DNA of 63,500 nucleotides from Megasphaera hominis (lineage in GTDB: Bacteria > Bacillota > Negativicutes > Veillonellales > Megasphaeraceae), in assembly GCF_014269395.1 (NCBI RefSeq), contig NZ_JACOGK010000016.1:1-63500 (forward strand). The letters are read 5' to 3'. The notes under the pieces were generated by a model, which saw only the letters and a program-made list of their open reading frames with translations, was not told where the DNA came from and did not search any database. Shown here one piece after another: positions 50,761-61,700 of the stretch. The translations under genes and the position numbers were made by a program. The stretch's first letter is position 1. Each line of letters opens with the position of its first letter.

Positions 50761-53700
50761 ATGAAACAACATAGTAGAAGCACCATTAGCGGACTCATCT
50801 TATCAAGTATCCTAGGCGTTACGCTGCAAGCTCCGCCCGTTCAGGCGGCAGCCATTTCCCTTACTGGTGACCAGGTACAGGCTGAAACCGGTGATACCAG
50901 TGGCTATGGGATTAGAGAGATTAATATGGACAACCCGGCCATCGGCAATAAGGATACAAATACCGCTTCTAACAATACCTTGACCATTAGCGGCGGTATC
51001 ATTACTTCAGAACCCTCGGGCTCGGACATCTTTGGCGGCCTGGTCCGGGAGGAAGAGAATGCAACCATGACGGCAGCCAGCTCCAACACCGTTACCGTGT
51101 CTGACACGCTATTGGGCGACGGTGCTGGCAGTATTTCCATCTTCGGCGGCTATTTGATCGATTGGAATGTGGCGACTGCTGAATCTGTTTTGGCTATTCC
51201 GGTTTCTAACGAGAGCTTTACCGTAGCAGGGAATACGGTAACCGTGAACCCGACCTCAGTTGCGGATGGAACAGCCGTATCTGTTTATGGCGGCGCTGCT
51301 TATGTGTGGGGCAGTGCGACAACTACATCGGGGAGTAAAATAGGAATTGTTTATGATAAGTTTGTTGCTGCAGGCAATGTAACGGGCAATGCCGTTTATA
51401 TCGGCACCAGCGCCGACGAGGAAGCGGTTGGTACCTATGCCACGTCAGGAGATAGCGGTACCTACGACAGCGTCTACGGCGGCCGCTCGATGAAAGGACA
51501 GGCCACCGGAAATACCGTAGTCATGCGCAATAGTACTTTGACCAATACCGTGGTAGGCGGCAGCGCCTACTTTCAAGAAGCCAATAAAAACCACGTAACC
51601 TTAGACAACATTACCATCGGCCCGGATACCAGTGGAAAGGATGGGGATAATGGCGTAGAAATCTATGGGGGCAATGGCATGAACCTGGCCAGTGCCAATG
51701 AAAACGTCCTGACCTTGACCCACGTCAATGTCGCCAATAGCGAACGAAAGGTATATGCCATAGGCGGGCTTGCAAATGGCGATACAAAGGATCCTATCGG
51801 TACGGAAATCAATAAAGAGGCTGAAGCAGCGAAAAGCGATGGCGACGCCAATGGAAATATTGTAAACATTACCGACAGCAACCTCTATGTAGCCGCCGGT
51901 GGTGTATCCTCGACGGAGCATGACATCATGATACCTACCGATCACTCCGGAGCAGATTTTGCTGCCCTATGCTTCTACCGTGATGCCATAGGCAATGAGA
52001 TAACCATCCAGGAAACCACCTCCGGTGCAACGACAATCCGAGGCGCCGTGTATGGCGGTGCTGCCATGAGGAATGCCCTGGATAATGAAGCAACCCTGAT
52101 CAGCGGCACTGCCAGCAAGATCATCGGCGGTGAAGCTATCTATGCTGATGCTACAGGCAATATTGTTGCCGTAGGAAAAGCGGATTACTCCACAACAACT
52201 GTGATTGGCAATACGCTCGTGGGTGGCTATACAGTAGGGCGGTCTGGCAGCATCCATGACAACCCAACGGCTAACGATAATACGGTCTCTGTCTATGGTG
52301 GCACCATAGGAGCTTCTGTAGGAGACATATGGGGAATTATGACAGAGTTTAATGATCCACCCCAAGGCCTCATCGCCGGCGGCATGGCACCACCGAGTTT
52401 CTCCGCTAATAACCGCTACTTAACAAGCAGTACCAGCTCCGGGAATAGTGTGCAAATCAGCCATAGCACCATTACAGATGGGATTTCCGACATCTATGGC
52501 GGCTGGGCCCTCTCCGAAGCCTCAGGCAACTCCGTTACCTTGAGCGACACAAACGTCACCTTAGGGACCTCTTTTTATGAAGTTACCTATGATGGAAAAA
52601 CCCAGCAGAAATCGTATTTGCATAGCGATAAAGATACGGCTAGCCGGATTATCGGCGGCGAAGCCTCCAATGGCTCCGCCTCGGGCAACTCCGTCACCAT
52701 TTCCGGCAAAGGTGCAGAGCTGAATGATATTTCCTACATCATCGGCGGCAAGGCCTACCTGGATGAAAAAAAACCGGCAGAAAAAGCAGAAGCCCTGGGC
52801 AATACCGTTTCCATCAGTGATGTCACCATCACAGGCGCAGAAGATGGCCTGACCATCATAGGCGCCGAGGGCCAGACCCGGGCAGGCGTTAACACCGAAG
52901 AAACGGGCAGCACGGAAGAAGCTGGCAACACACTGTCAATTACCGATGCCACCATTAAAAATGTCACCACCATATACGGCAGCCATTCTGAAGACGGCTC
53001 TGTTTCCGGCACCACCCTTTCTTTGAAGAACTCTATCCTTGAGGGAAATGACCTGGAAATGTTAGGTGCCTATACGGAGTCCGATACAGCAGCCAATGAC
53101 AATACTATTACTATCGATGCTACGGACATAACGGGCCTTAAATACCTTTATGGCAGCGCTAGTGGTGGTACTGCCGCTGGGAATACCTTTACCATCAAGA
53201 ATAACAGCCATCTGACCTTCAACCAGGGAACCCTTATAGGGGCCTATGGAGACACAACTACCAACAACAATGAGCTGACCCTGGAAAATACAACCCTCAC
53301 CAATATAACCCAGCTTATTGGGGCAGAATCTTATGCTGGTAAGGTAGAGCATAATACCACGTCTATTACCGGCGGCTCCCTGTCCTTTACAGGAGAGGCC
53401 TATGGTGGTGGTCCTGCTATTGTCGGTGGATATATGGGAATACTGGTCAATGACAACGACCTTTCCCTGACCGGCGTGAATGTAACAGGGGCAAAAGCCA
53501 TTGCCGGCGGCTATGGCTACTATTATGCCAATGATAATACGGTGAAAATAACCAAGAGCACAGCAGCAGATACAGAGTCCATCTATGGCGGCCGCAGCTC
53601 CACCCAGGCAGATGACAACGAAGTGTCCATAAGCGATTCCTCCCTTACAAAGCTGCAGGAAATCACAGGCGGCATATCGGAAGGCGAGGAACTGGAATAT

Positions 53701-55557
53701 TATGATGATGAAACGGAATCCATCATCACTATCTCTCCCAGTGCCAATGTAAATAAGGTCTCTGTCAGCGGCGGCACGGTAACGATAGAAAAACTCTACG
53801 GCGGCTGGCTAAAAGATAGTGATGAAGATACACAAGGTACGACAGACAGCAATACGGTCACCCTGGGCGACGGCGTCACAGCTGGCACCGTCATCGGCGG
53901 CAACAATAAGCTAGGCGGCTCGTCATCTAAGAATACCGTCACCATCAACGGCGGCACGGTAGAGGAAGATGTTGTAGCTGGCCAGACCCCGGCAGGCGAT
54001 GCTTCTGGCAACACCCTGGACATCTATGGCGGCACCATCGGTACGACCGATGCGGCTGAAGAAAATACAAATCTCATCGCCGCAGCCTACACGAAAGACG
54101 GCGCAGCCGACAGCAATACGGTCAATGTCTACGGCGGCACCTTAGGTGTCATGATGAGCCTCTACGGCGGCTATACACCGGCGGCTATCACGAAGAGCAC
54201 GAACAACACGCTCAATATGTACACGACCAACAACACCGTCGAAAACCTGGGCTATTTCCAGACCCTCAATTTCTACGTACCGGGTGAAACCCAGGCCAAT
54301 GACACGGTCCTGGAAGTCACGCAGACGGCTGACGTCCACGGCGCCGCTATCAACGCCGGCGTCGCAAAAAGCGTCGGCCTGCGACCGGGCCAGCACATCA
54401 ACCTTATTCACGATGCCAATACCATCGACACGACCAGTGGCACGACGTACAGTATGATGCCGGACCGCGACTACGTCGTCACGCCGGGCCTCGTCCGCTA
54501 CGACGTCCTCATCAAAAAGCAGGACCCGGAAACCATCGTCCTCTACATCCCGGAAGACAGTAAGGGCACCGTCATCCCGGCGACCAAGCTCATGACGTCC
54601 CAACGTAACCGCGCCATCAGCACTGTCACAGATGTTACAGACACGGCTTCTACCAGTGGCTATGAAGCCGCAATCGCTGCCTGGAATACAGAAACCGGCG
54701 TCAGAGGCAACATGGGCGGTAACTACGGCGATGCCGGCTGGGAAGACCACGAAGTCTGGAAGAAATATACACCGTACGTCCTCTTAGGAGGCAATGACCT
54801 CCGTTACGACGCAGACTCGACCACGAATACCCAAGGCTTCAATAGCGAACTGGGCTTCGTCAAACGCTCGTACCACGACGACTACATCGACACCTACATG
54901 CCGTTTTTAGAATACGGCAACGGCAACTACACCGAACGCTACCAAGGATCCCGCGGTGACGGCAACCAACAGTACATTGGCGCCGGTATTCTCGTTCGCA
55001 GAGACCGCACAGACGGCCTGCACTACGAAGCCGTTCTCCGCGCGGGCCAGCTCAATACGGACTACCACGCCGATATCGCCGGCCACCACATCAGCTACGA
55101 CACGGACACGAACTACGTCGCAGCACAGCTGGGCTTGGGCAAGCTCTATACCCACAAAGACAACAACTACGACATCTACACGAAACTCTTCTGGTCCCAT
55201 ATCTTTAGTGACGACGTAGATATCTACAGCGACCTGGGCAAAGCCCAATACCAATTCGACAGCGCCGACTCCATTCGCTCGCGTATCGGCTTCCGCTGGA
55301 CGAAGCATTACCAGGAAAACCAAACCTACTACGTAGGCCTGGGCTGGGATCATGAATTCGACGGCACAGCCCGAGCCACATACAACAACTTCAATCTCCC
55401 CGAAAAAGATGGCAAGGGTGACGCCGGTTTCCTGGAACTGGGCTGGTCCAGCCAAAGTCACAAAGACAATCCCTGGAACGCAGATGTCAAACTCCGAGGC
55501 TGGGTAGGCATGAAGAAGGGCATTGACTACACACTGACTATCGGCAGAGCATTCTGA
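50761..55557 (+). CDS. Autotransporter 2, large repeat-rich surface protein
   Basis: A 1,598-residue classical (type Va) autotransporter, the largest in the window. The signal peptide (ISGLILSSILGVTL, ending PPVQAA) closely matches that of autotransporter 1. A passenger of about 1,270 residues is built from repeats with NTVTI, IYGG/VIGG and Gly-Ala turns. A conserved junction (TVENLGYFQTLNFYVPG to IVLYIPEDSKG) comes before the C-terminal barrel at about 1335-1598, ending GRAF. No protease or lipase motif is visible, so an adhesin or matrix role is inferred. ATG 50761 has GGGGAGG seven bases upstream; ATG 50755 would be too close to it. It has its own promoter and terminator. Confidence 0.9.
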   Translation: MKQHSRSTISGLILSSILGVTLQAPPVQAAAISLTGDQVQAETGDTSGYGIREINMDNPAIGNKDTNTASNNTLTISGGIITSEPSGSDIFGGLVREEENATMTAASSNTVTVSDTLLGDGAGSISIFGGYLIDWNVATAESVLAIPVSNESFTVAGNTVTVNPTSVADGTAVSVYGGAAYVWGSATTTSGSKIGIVYDKFVAAGNVTGNAVYIGTSADEEAVGTYATSGDSGTYDSVYGGRSMKGQATGNTVVMRNSTLTNTVVGGSAYFQEANKNHVTLDNITIGPDTSGKDGDNGVEIYGGNGMNLASANENVLTLTHVNVANSERKVYAIGGLANGDTKDPIGTEINKEAEAAKSDGDANGNIVNITDSNLYVAAGGVSSTEHDIMIPTDHSGADFAALCFYRDAIGNEITIQETTSGATTIRGAVYGGAAMRNALDNEATLISGTASKIIGGEAIYADATGNIVAVGKADYSTTTVIGNTLVGGYTVGRSGSIHDNPTANDNTVSVYGGTIGASVGDIWGIMTEFNDPPQGLIAGGMAPPSFSANNRYLTSSTSSGNSVQISHSTITDGISDIYGGWALSEASGNSVTLSDTNVTLGTSFYEVTYDGKTQQKSYLHSDKDTASRIIGGEASNGSASGNSVTISGKGAELNDISYIIGGKAYLDEKKPAEKAEALGNTVSISDVTITGAEDGLTIIGAEGQTRAGVNTEETGSTEEAGNTLSITDATIKNVTTIYGSHSEDGSVSGTTLSLKNSILEGNDLEMLGAYTESDTAANDNTITIDATDITGLKYLYGSASGGTAAGNTFTIKNNSHLTFNQGTLIGAYGDTTTNNNELTLENTTLTNITQLIGAESYAGKVEHNTTSITGGSLSFTGEAYGGGPAIVGGYMGILVNDNDLSLTGVNVTGAKAIAGGYGYYYANDNTVKITKSTAADTESIYGGRSSTQADDNEVSISDSSLTKLQEITGGISEGEELEYYDDETESIITISPSANVNKVSVSGGTVTIEKLYGGWLKDSDEDTQGTTDSNTVTLGDGVTAGTVIGGNNKLGGSSSKNTVTINGGTVEEDVVAGQTPAGDASGNTLDIYGGTIGTTDAAEENTNLIAAAYTKDGAADSNTVNVYGGTLGVMMSLYGGYTPAAITKSTNNTLNMYTTNNTVENLGYFQTLNFYVPGETQANDTVLEVTQTADVHGAAINAGVAKSVGLRPGQHINLIHDANTIDTTSGTTYSMMPDRDYVVTPGLVRYDVLIKKQDPETIVLYIPEDSKGTVIPATKLMTSQRNRAISTVTDVTDTASTSGYEAAIAAWNTETGVRGNMGGNYGDAGWEDHEVWKKYTPYVLLGGNDLRYDADSTTNTQGFNSELGFVKRSYHDDYIDTYMPFLEYGNGNYTERYQGSRGDGNQQYIGAGILVRRDRTDGLHYEAVLRAGQLNTDYHADIAGHHISYDTDTNYVAAQLGLGKLYTHKDNNYDIYTKLFWSHIFSDDVDIYSDLGKAQYQFDSADSIRSRIGFRWTKHYQENQTYYVGLGWDHEFDGTARATYNNFNLPEKDGKGDAGFLELGWSSQSHKDNPWNADVKLRGWVGMKKGIDYTLTIGRAF

Positions 55558-55667
55558 TGAAAAAATAATGCGCTCCGATCAGCGTACATTACCGTTTTGT
55601 ACCACTTTTCCAGCAAAGGAAGCCAATCAGGATCCTCCTGTGGGACAGATGATGTGAAGCATTTTAT

Positions 55668-55708
55668 ACAGCAGGCATTTTCTAAATACAAAAATGCCTG
55701 CTGTTTTT
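55668..55708 (+). terminator. Terminator after autotransporter 2
   Basis: ACAGCAGGCATTTT and AAAATGCCTGCTGT form a perfect 14-bp stem followed by five T. Confidence 0.92.
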
Positions 55709-55764
55709 ATCTAAAAGACAAGAAAAAATACTTATATGCTATAGAAAGTTTTATCTCTTTTAGT

Positions 55765-55770
55765 TATAAT
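55765..55770 (+). promoter_or_regulatory. -10 element of autotransporter 3
   Basis: GTTATAATA, the same heptamer context as before autotransporter 4, lies 55 bases before the start; no clear -35. Confidence 0.4.
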
Positions 55771-55824
55771 ATATATAAAGCAAAATGTTCTTGAATAAAT
55801 TATTTTGAAATAGGAGGGTAAGTT

Positions 55825-58599
55825 ATGGGAAATCGGAAGGGCTTGCTATATGTATCAGTCATGTTAACGCTCCTGGCTTCGGGTGTGGGAACCTTCTCAG
55901 CACAGGCAGCGGATATTACGAATCCTGAGCAAACAATTAGCGATACTAAGACCGGGAATGCATTTGGTGGCAAAGCTGACACCTCTGGGGATAATGCAGT
56001 AGGGAACAAGCTGACTATTAAGTATCCTGGCACTGTCGTTGGGAATGCGTACGGCGGTTATGCAGAAAATGGGGCAGCGACAAAAAATACCATGATTTTG
56101 AATGGAGGCATTGCCGGTGATCTAGACTATTATAACTACGGTGATGTATATGGTGGTTACATTAATTCAAAATCAAGTACAGCTTCAGCTACGGGCAATG
56201 TGGTTACAACGTATGGGAGCATCGCAACTGGCAATGTTATAGGCGGTGATACAGAAGGCACCGGCGAGGCATCAAACAATGAAGTGATTTTGGAAAATAC
56301 ACAGGTTGTAATGAATGTCTATGGCGGCTATTCGTACAATGGCAGTGCTAAGAATAATAAAGTAACCATCAAAGGTAGTAATAATAGCAAAGTTTACTTA
56401 GGCACTGTATATGGAGGACTGGCAAATAAGTCTGGCGATTCCATTAACAATTCTGTAACCCTCAGTGGCAGCACCATTGTAGGTAATGGTGCTGCGCGAT
56501 ATGGTATATTTGTTTCAGGTGGCTATTCAAGATATGGATCAGTCACGGATAATAAATTGAATATTAAGGATGAAAGTTATATTTGGAGTAATATTGCAGG
56601 TGGTTTGATTGACCTTGATACTACGAAACAAGCTAAAGGAGATGTATCTAATAACACCATTACTATGACTGGGGGCACAGTAGAATTGGCTGCTTTTGGC
56701 GGACTGAATCAAGGCTTAGGCGATGCTAAAGAGAATAGCATCAATATTAGCGGTGGGACTGTTGACATAGACGTTAGCGGGGGAGCCGCATTTACTGGTT
56801 CGGTAAAGCAAAATACTGTAACCATTTCAGGTACCGCGAAAGTAACGCGTAATGTTTACGGTGGTTCATCCCTTACGGAAGCTGGTGCAGGCACTGCCAC
56901 GGAAAATCAAGTAAATATAGAAGGCGGCTCCATAGGAAAGAATATATATGGTGGTGAAACAAAAGGCACTGGCGACGCCTCAGAAAACGTAGTCACCATC
57001 AGCGGCGGTACTGTAAACGCTGATGTGTACGGCGGCTACGCAGCTGCTGGTAATGCTACGGGAAATAGTGTCAACCTCAAAGGAGGGACCTTTGCTGCCA
57101 CCACCCTCTACGGCGGCTGGGTCAACGATACAGGCACAGGCCAAAGCACGGACAATACCCTCAACGTCTACGCCAAAGGATTGACCGTAGCCAATATAGA
57201 CGATTTCCAAAACGTCAATTTCCTCGTTCCGGCTGATATGACAACGGACGATACGATGCTCACTGTCATGGGCACAGCCAAACTCAAAGGCGCCAACATC
57301 AGAGCCGGCCTCCAAAGCGATAAGGTACTAGGCGACACACCCAAAACCATCACCCTGCTCTATGCCAATACCCTAAACGTAGACGACACTACGTCGTACG
57401 GGCTCCTAAACTCAGCCGAAGTCATCACACCGGCATATCTCGTAGCGAGCGCTCAGGTTAGACAACTAGATGACAACACCATCGTCATGGACTTGCCAGC
57501 CTGGCAGGAAGTACCACAGGACGACCCGAAACCACAACCCAATGATGGCCTGAACGATAATTCTGACACAAAGGACGATCCGGAACCACAACCTGATACG
57601 AATCAGAGTGACAATTCTGACGCTCATGACGACACAACACCTGAACCGACACCGTGGCACATCTCACCCGACACGAAGCTCTTTGCTGAAGCCCGTGCCA
57701 CAGCCATGCATACCTTGACGACGGCTGCTGACTTCGCAGCCACCAATGGCTATGACGGTGCCATCTCAGCCTATGCAGCCGAACACGGCATACGCGGTCA
57801 GTTTACGCCCTACCTCGTTCTAGGCGGTCACGATTTGCGTGCAGACACAGGTTCGCACGTAGACTCACAAGGCCTCAACGCCAACCTGGGCCTCGTCCGC
57901 CGGCTATACGGCAAAAACCATACCGATACCATCCTGCCCTTCATCGAATATGGCAATGGTAATTACACCAGCCACCTCGATGACGGAGCCCGTGGCGACG
58001 GCGACCAGCGGTACATCGGCGGTGGCGTCATCGTCCGCCGCGATCAAAGTGATGGCCTTCATTATGAAGGGATGGTCCGGGCTGGCCGCTTACAGGGTGA
58101 TTTCAAGGGACGTATTGCAGGGTATCAGACAAGCTATGATAGCAGTGCGCCTTATGTCAGCGCTATGGCGGGTATAGGTAAAATTGTTCCTGCCGGTCAA
58201 AACGCAAGCTATGACTTTTACGGGAAATTTTTCTGGGATCACCTATCTAGTGACAGCGTCGTCGTGCACAACAGCCTGGGCACAGCCGGCTATTATTTCG
58301 ATAGCATCAATTCCTATCGCACGCGTTTGGGATTGCGCTGGACAAAACATCAGAGCGAAACGAAGTCGTACTACGCAGGCCTCGCCTGGGACTGCGAATT
58401 TGGTGGCGACGCCCATGCCAAATACCGCAACTTCAACACTCCGAGTCCAAGCACCCAAGGTTCTAGCGCCATGCTAGAAATCGGCTGGGAAAGTCAAGCC
58501 ACAAAGGATAATCCCTGGGGTGCCGATCTCCATCTTACCGGCTGGGCCGGCACACAGCGAGGCGTAACGTACAGTGTCTCTGTGACCAGGGCATTCTAA
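55825..58599 (+). CDS. Autotransporter 3
   Basis: A 924-residue autotransporter, the shortest of the four. After the signal peptide (YVSVMLTLLASGVGTFSAQA) the passenger (about 35-510) shows the clearest repeat: a unit of about 27 residues, xVYGGxxxxGxAxxNxVxIxGGxVxx, repeated some ten times. An acidic, Pro-rich hinge (DDPKPQP, DDPEPQP) at about 565-610 separates it from the barrel at about 657-924, ending TRAF. This linker is not present in the others. The signal peptide, passenger start (AGDNAVGN-like SGDNAVGN) and barrel are closest to autotransporter 4. AGGAGGG precedes the ATG. Confidence 0.9.
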   Translation: MGNRKGLLYVSVMLTLLASGVGTFSAQAADITNPEQTISDTKTGNAFGGKADTSGDNAVGNKLTIKYPGTVVGNAYGGYAENGAATKNTMILNGGIAGDLDYYNYGDVYGGYINSKSSTASATGNVVTTYGSIATGNVIGGDTEGTGEASNNEVILENTQVVMNVYGGYSYNGSAKNNKVTIKGSNNSKVYLGTVYGGLANKSGDSINNSVTLSGSTIVGNGAARYGIFVSGGYSRYGSVTDNKLNIKDESYIWSNIAGGLIDLDTTKQAKGDVSNNTITMTGGTVELAAFGGLNQGLGDAKENSINISGGTVDIDVSGGAAFTGSVKQNTVTISGTAKVTRNVYGGSSLTEAGAGTATENQVNIEGGSIGKNIYGGETKGTGDASENVVTISGGTVNADVYGGYAAAGNATGNSVNLKGGTFAATTLYGGWVNDTGTGQSTDNTLNVYAKGLTVANIDDFQNVNFLVPADMTTDDTMLTVMGTAKLKGANIRAGLQSDKVLGDTPKTITLLYANTLNVDDTTSYGLLNSAEVITPAYLVASAQVRQLDDNTIVMDLPAWQEVPQDDPKPQPNDGLNDNSDTKDDPEPQPDTNQSDNSDAHDDTTPEPTPWHISPDTKLFAEARATAMHTLTTAADFAATNGYDGAISAYAAEHGIRGQFTPYLVLGGHDLRADTGSHVDSQGLNANLGLVRRLYGKNHTDTILPFIEYGNGNYTSHLDDGARGDGDQRYIGGGVIVRRDQSDGLHYEGMVRAGRLQGDFKGRIAGYQTSYDSSAPYVSAMAGIGKIVPAGQNASYDFYGKFFWDHLSSDSVVVHNSLGTAGYYFDSINSYRTRLGLRWTKHQSETKSYYAGLAWDCEFGGDAHAKYRNFNTPSPSTQGSSAMLEIGWESQATKDNPWGADLHLTGWAGTQRGVTYSVSVTRAF

Positions 58600-58646
58600 A
58601 TGGGAATGCAGTGAACTTGAAGCACGTACTCAAAAAAAATCTCACA

Positions 58647-58699
58647 CCGCTCCGCCAGATACAAATCAAGTCCTGGCGGAGCGGGGCTTTCCTTTTTTA
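58647..58699 (+). terminator. Terminator after autotransporter 3
   Basis: CCGCTCCGCCAG (58647-58658) and CTGGCGGAGCGG (58673-58684) form a perfect 12-bp stem; a T-rich stretch follows. Confidence 0.85.
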
Positions 58700-58736
58700 C
58701 ACTTATATCAGATTAGTAAAATATATCTATTTTTGT

Positions 58737-58742
58737 TATAAT
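58737..58742 (+). promoter_or_regulatory. -10 element of autotransporter 4
   Basis: GTTATAATA, 57 bases before the start codon, with an AT-rich upstream region and no clear -35. Confidence 0.4.
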
Positions 58743-58798
58743 AAGTATGTGAGTACTGCAATCATCTCGATTTGCATTTTGGGAAGAAGGAAGAAATC

Positions 58799-61700
58799 AT
58801 GAAAAGAAAGAACATCATACTCTACGCCTCCATCATGGCTACACTCCTAACCACGACCATGTCCACCACACCGCTCTATGCACAAGACATCACCGAAGAG
58901 CCCAAGACCATAACCACAACAGAAACGGAAGACGTCTACGGCGGTAAAGCAACAGCAGCAGGGGACAATGCCGTCGGCAATCAGCTGACCATCAGCACCC
59001 CCGGCTCTGTTACGGGCAATGTCTACGCCGGCTACGCCGCTGGCGGCGATGCCCTAGGAAATATCCTGACGGTGGACACCAAGGGTGCCATTACCGGCGA
59101 TACGATGGCCGGCGGTTTTTCCCATTACGGCGCAGCCAGCGGCAATACGGCCACTGTAAATAACCAGACCAGCACAGCGTGGCAAACCATCTACGGCGGA
59201 CTTTCCGGCATCAATGCGGATCCGGATAACCTGATCGATTACAATCAGCTTACGCTCAATGACCTGTCCCAGGCCTACGTTGCCGCCTATACAGCGGACA
59301 ACAACACCGTCTCCGTAAGTGCCTTGGTTGAATCTAAATTAACTGATCCATATACACCCAGATGGATTGTCTATGGCGGCCACGCCGCAGGCTATACAGA
59401 AGTAAAATTCGATGGTAAAACTGATGAGACCGTTACCGTGCCTGTGACCTTGACCGCACAGGCCAGCGGTAACACGGTCACCGTAGCAGACAGCATAGTG
59501 TATGAAATCTGCGGCGGCATGGCGGAAGGCAATCTCTTCACCTATGATGGGTTTGATAATAACCATATCACCATTTCTCCCCAGCTCATCATCCATACAG
59601 ACGGCAATACGGTAAATGTTACGAATTCAACTGTGGCCGGGTATCTCTATGGCGGCCATAACTGGATACCGGAAGACTATGGCACCAATTCGTATGCGAC
59701 ACATCCGGATAAAGTGACCTTCCTCACTGCTGATGGAAATACAGTATACCTGGAAAACTCCCAAGTGGAACTCGTTATCTACGGTGGGTTAGCTCTCGAT
59801 CAATACTATATTTATACACAATGGATACCAAGCCCCTTACAAGGCGAAGCCAATGGCAACACCGTGACCTTGGTGAATACAGCCGCTGAAAGCGGAGTCT
59901 ACGGCGGCTATATCGAGGGCATGGGTGTTTTTTACGATGATAGTCTTACTATGGATGAAAGAGCTGCCATCATGAAACCATCTAGTGCCAACAATAATAC
60001 GGTTACCATTACCTACCAGCTGGATACGCCGAATCATTCCATTGACATCAACGGTGGCTATACAACCTACGGTGATGCCAACGGCAATAAGGTCTCCATG
60101 ACAGGGAAGATCCTCGATACCGGTACGGACGCGCAGGCTAATTGGTCTCTAGGAGGACCTAATACAGGCTATGGGGAACGTCTAAGATACATAGCAGGTG
60201 GCTATACCGAAGGCGGTAATGCCAATGACAACCAGGTTAGCGTAAAAAATGTGGCAATCCTGGGATCTGTTGTCGGCGGCTATGCAGATACGTATTATGC
60301 CTTTGTTTTGGATACGGCAGGCGCACTCTCGCAGAGTTGTAATAACAATACCGTAGCTGTGGAGGATGTCTACGGCTTTTCCAAAGAAGGCAATAGCACC
60401 ATCCACGGCGGCTGGGTTGAAATGGACGGAGAATACGGCCCGTTCGTTCCCAGCTATAAGACGACGGCGCAAATGCAGCTGTCCGCCACGGGCAATACAG
60501 TCACCATGCAAGGTGACGCCGCTACGCCGACTATATCCACGGTGGATGGCGTCTATGGCGGCCGGGTACAGGGGAGCATTTCCATTGCAGTGCCTACAAC
60601 GGCTACAGATACCCGCTCCTATACCGGTACCTATGCCAGTGATGACAATACAGTCGCCCTGACCGATTATCAGTCCGGATACGTCCTGGGCGGTGCTATA
60701 GAAATGAGCCTGGACGCCGAAAGTGAAAAAAGTGATGAGGCTGCGGGCACACCAGGCACCGTCACCTTAACTGCCACCGGCACAGCCAATGACAACAAGG
60801 TCAGCCTTTTCGGCAGTACCATCACCTCCTCCGTCCTTGGCGGCGCAGCCGTGGTCAATATCACCGTGGACGATGTCCTCGGCGAATCTGACATCACCTT
60901 CAAGCGGACCCATACGGACACAGCTCAAGGAAATACAGTCACCCTGGCGAAAACCAAGGTAACGGATAACGTCATCGGCGGCCTGGCCCTCCAAGGCACA
61001 GCAGATGCGAACACTGTCACTATGGGCACGGACTCGCAAGCAACCAGCCTCTACGGCGGCGTCTCCGGCTACGGCAAGGCTACAGGAAATACAGTCAACC
61101 TGGCCGGTGGCACCGTCGATAGCGTCTACGGCGGCGCCACCGGCGTCCTGGGCACGGGCAGCGACCTGCAGAATTCTTTAACTGATGTCATCACCACCTT
61201 GGCTGACGTTTCCGCGGCCATCACAGCCCCAGATGTTTCCCAGAGCGATGCCAATGGCAACACAGTGAACTACTACGGTGGCACCGTCACGGACAGCATC
61301 ATCGGTGGCCAATCCGACTCGGCCGCAGTTAGCGACAACGTGGTCAACCTTTACGCAGCCTTAGTAGGGGAAAACCTGAACCTCTACGGCGGCATTGGCC
61401 AAACCGAAAGTACAGGCAATACGCTCAATGTCTACGCCAAAGGAAATAGCGTCGCCAACCTGGATCACTTCCAGAACTACAACTTCTACGTCCCGGCAGG
61501 CACCGCCGCTGGTGATACGGTCCTCACCGTCACAGGCACAGCGGACCTGACGGACGCCACGGTCAAGGCCGGTGTAGAAGAAACGATGAACCTCAGCGAA
61601 GGCCAGGTCATCGACCTCATTTCCGGAACCCATGCTTTGCAGGATACAGGCGCCACGTACACCATGCTGGACGGCAAAGACGTCGTCACTGATGCGGCCT

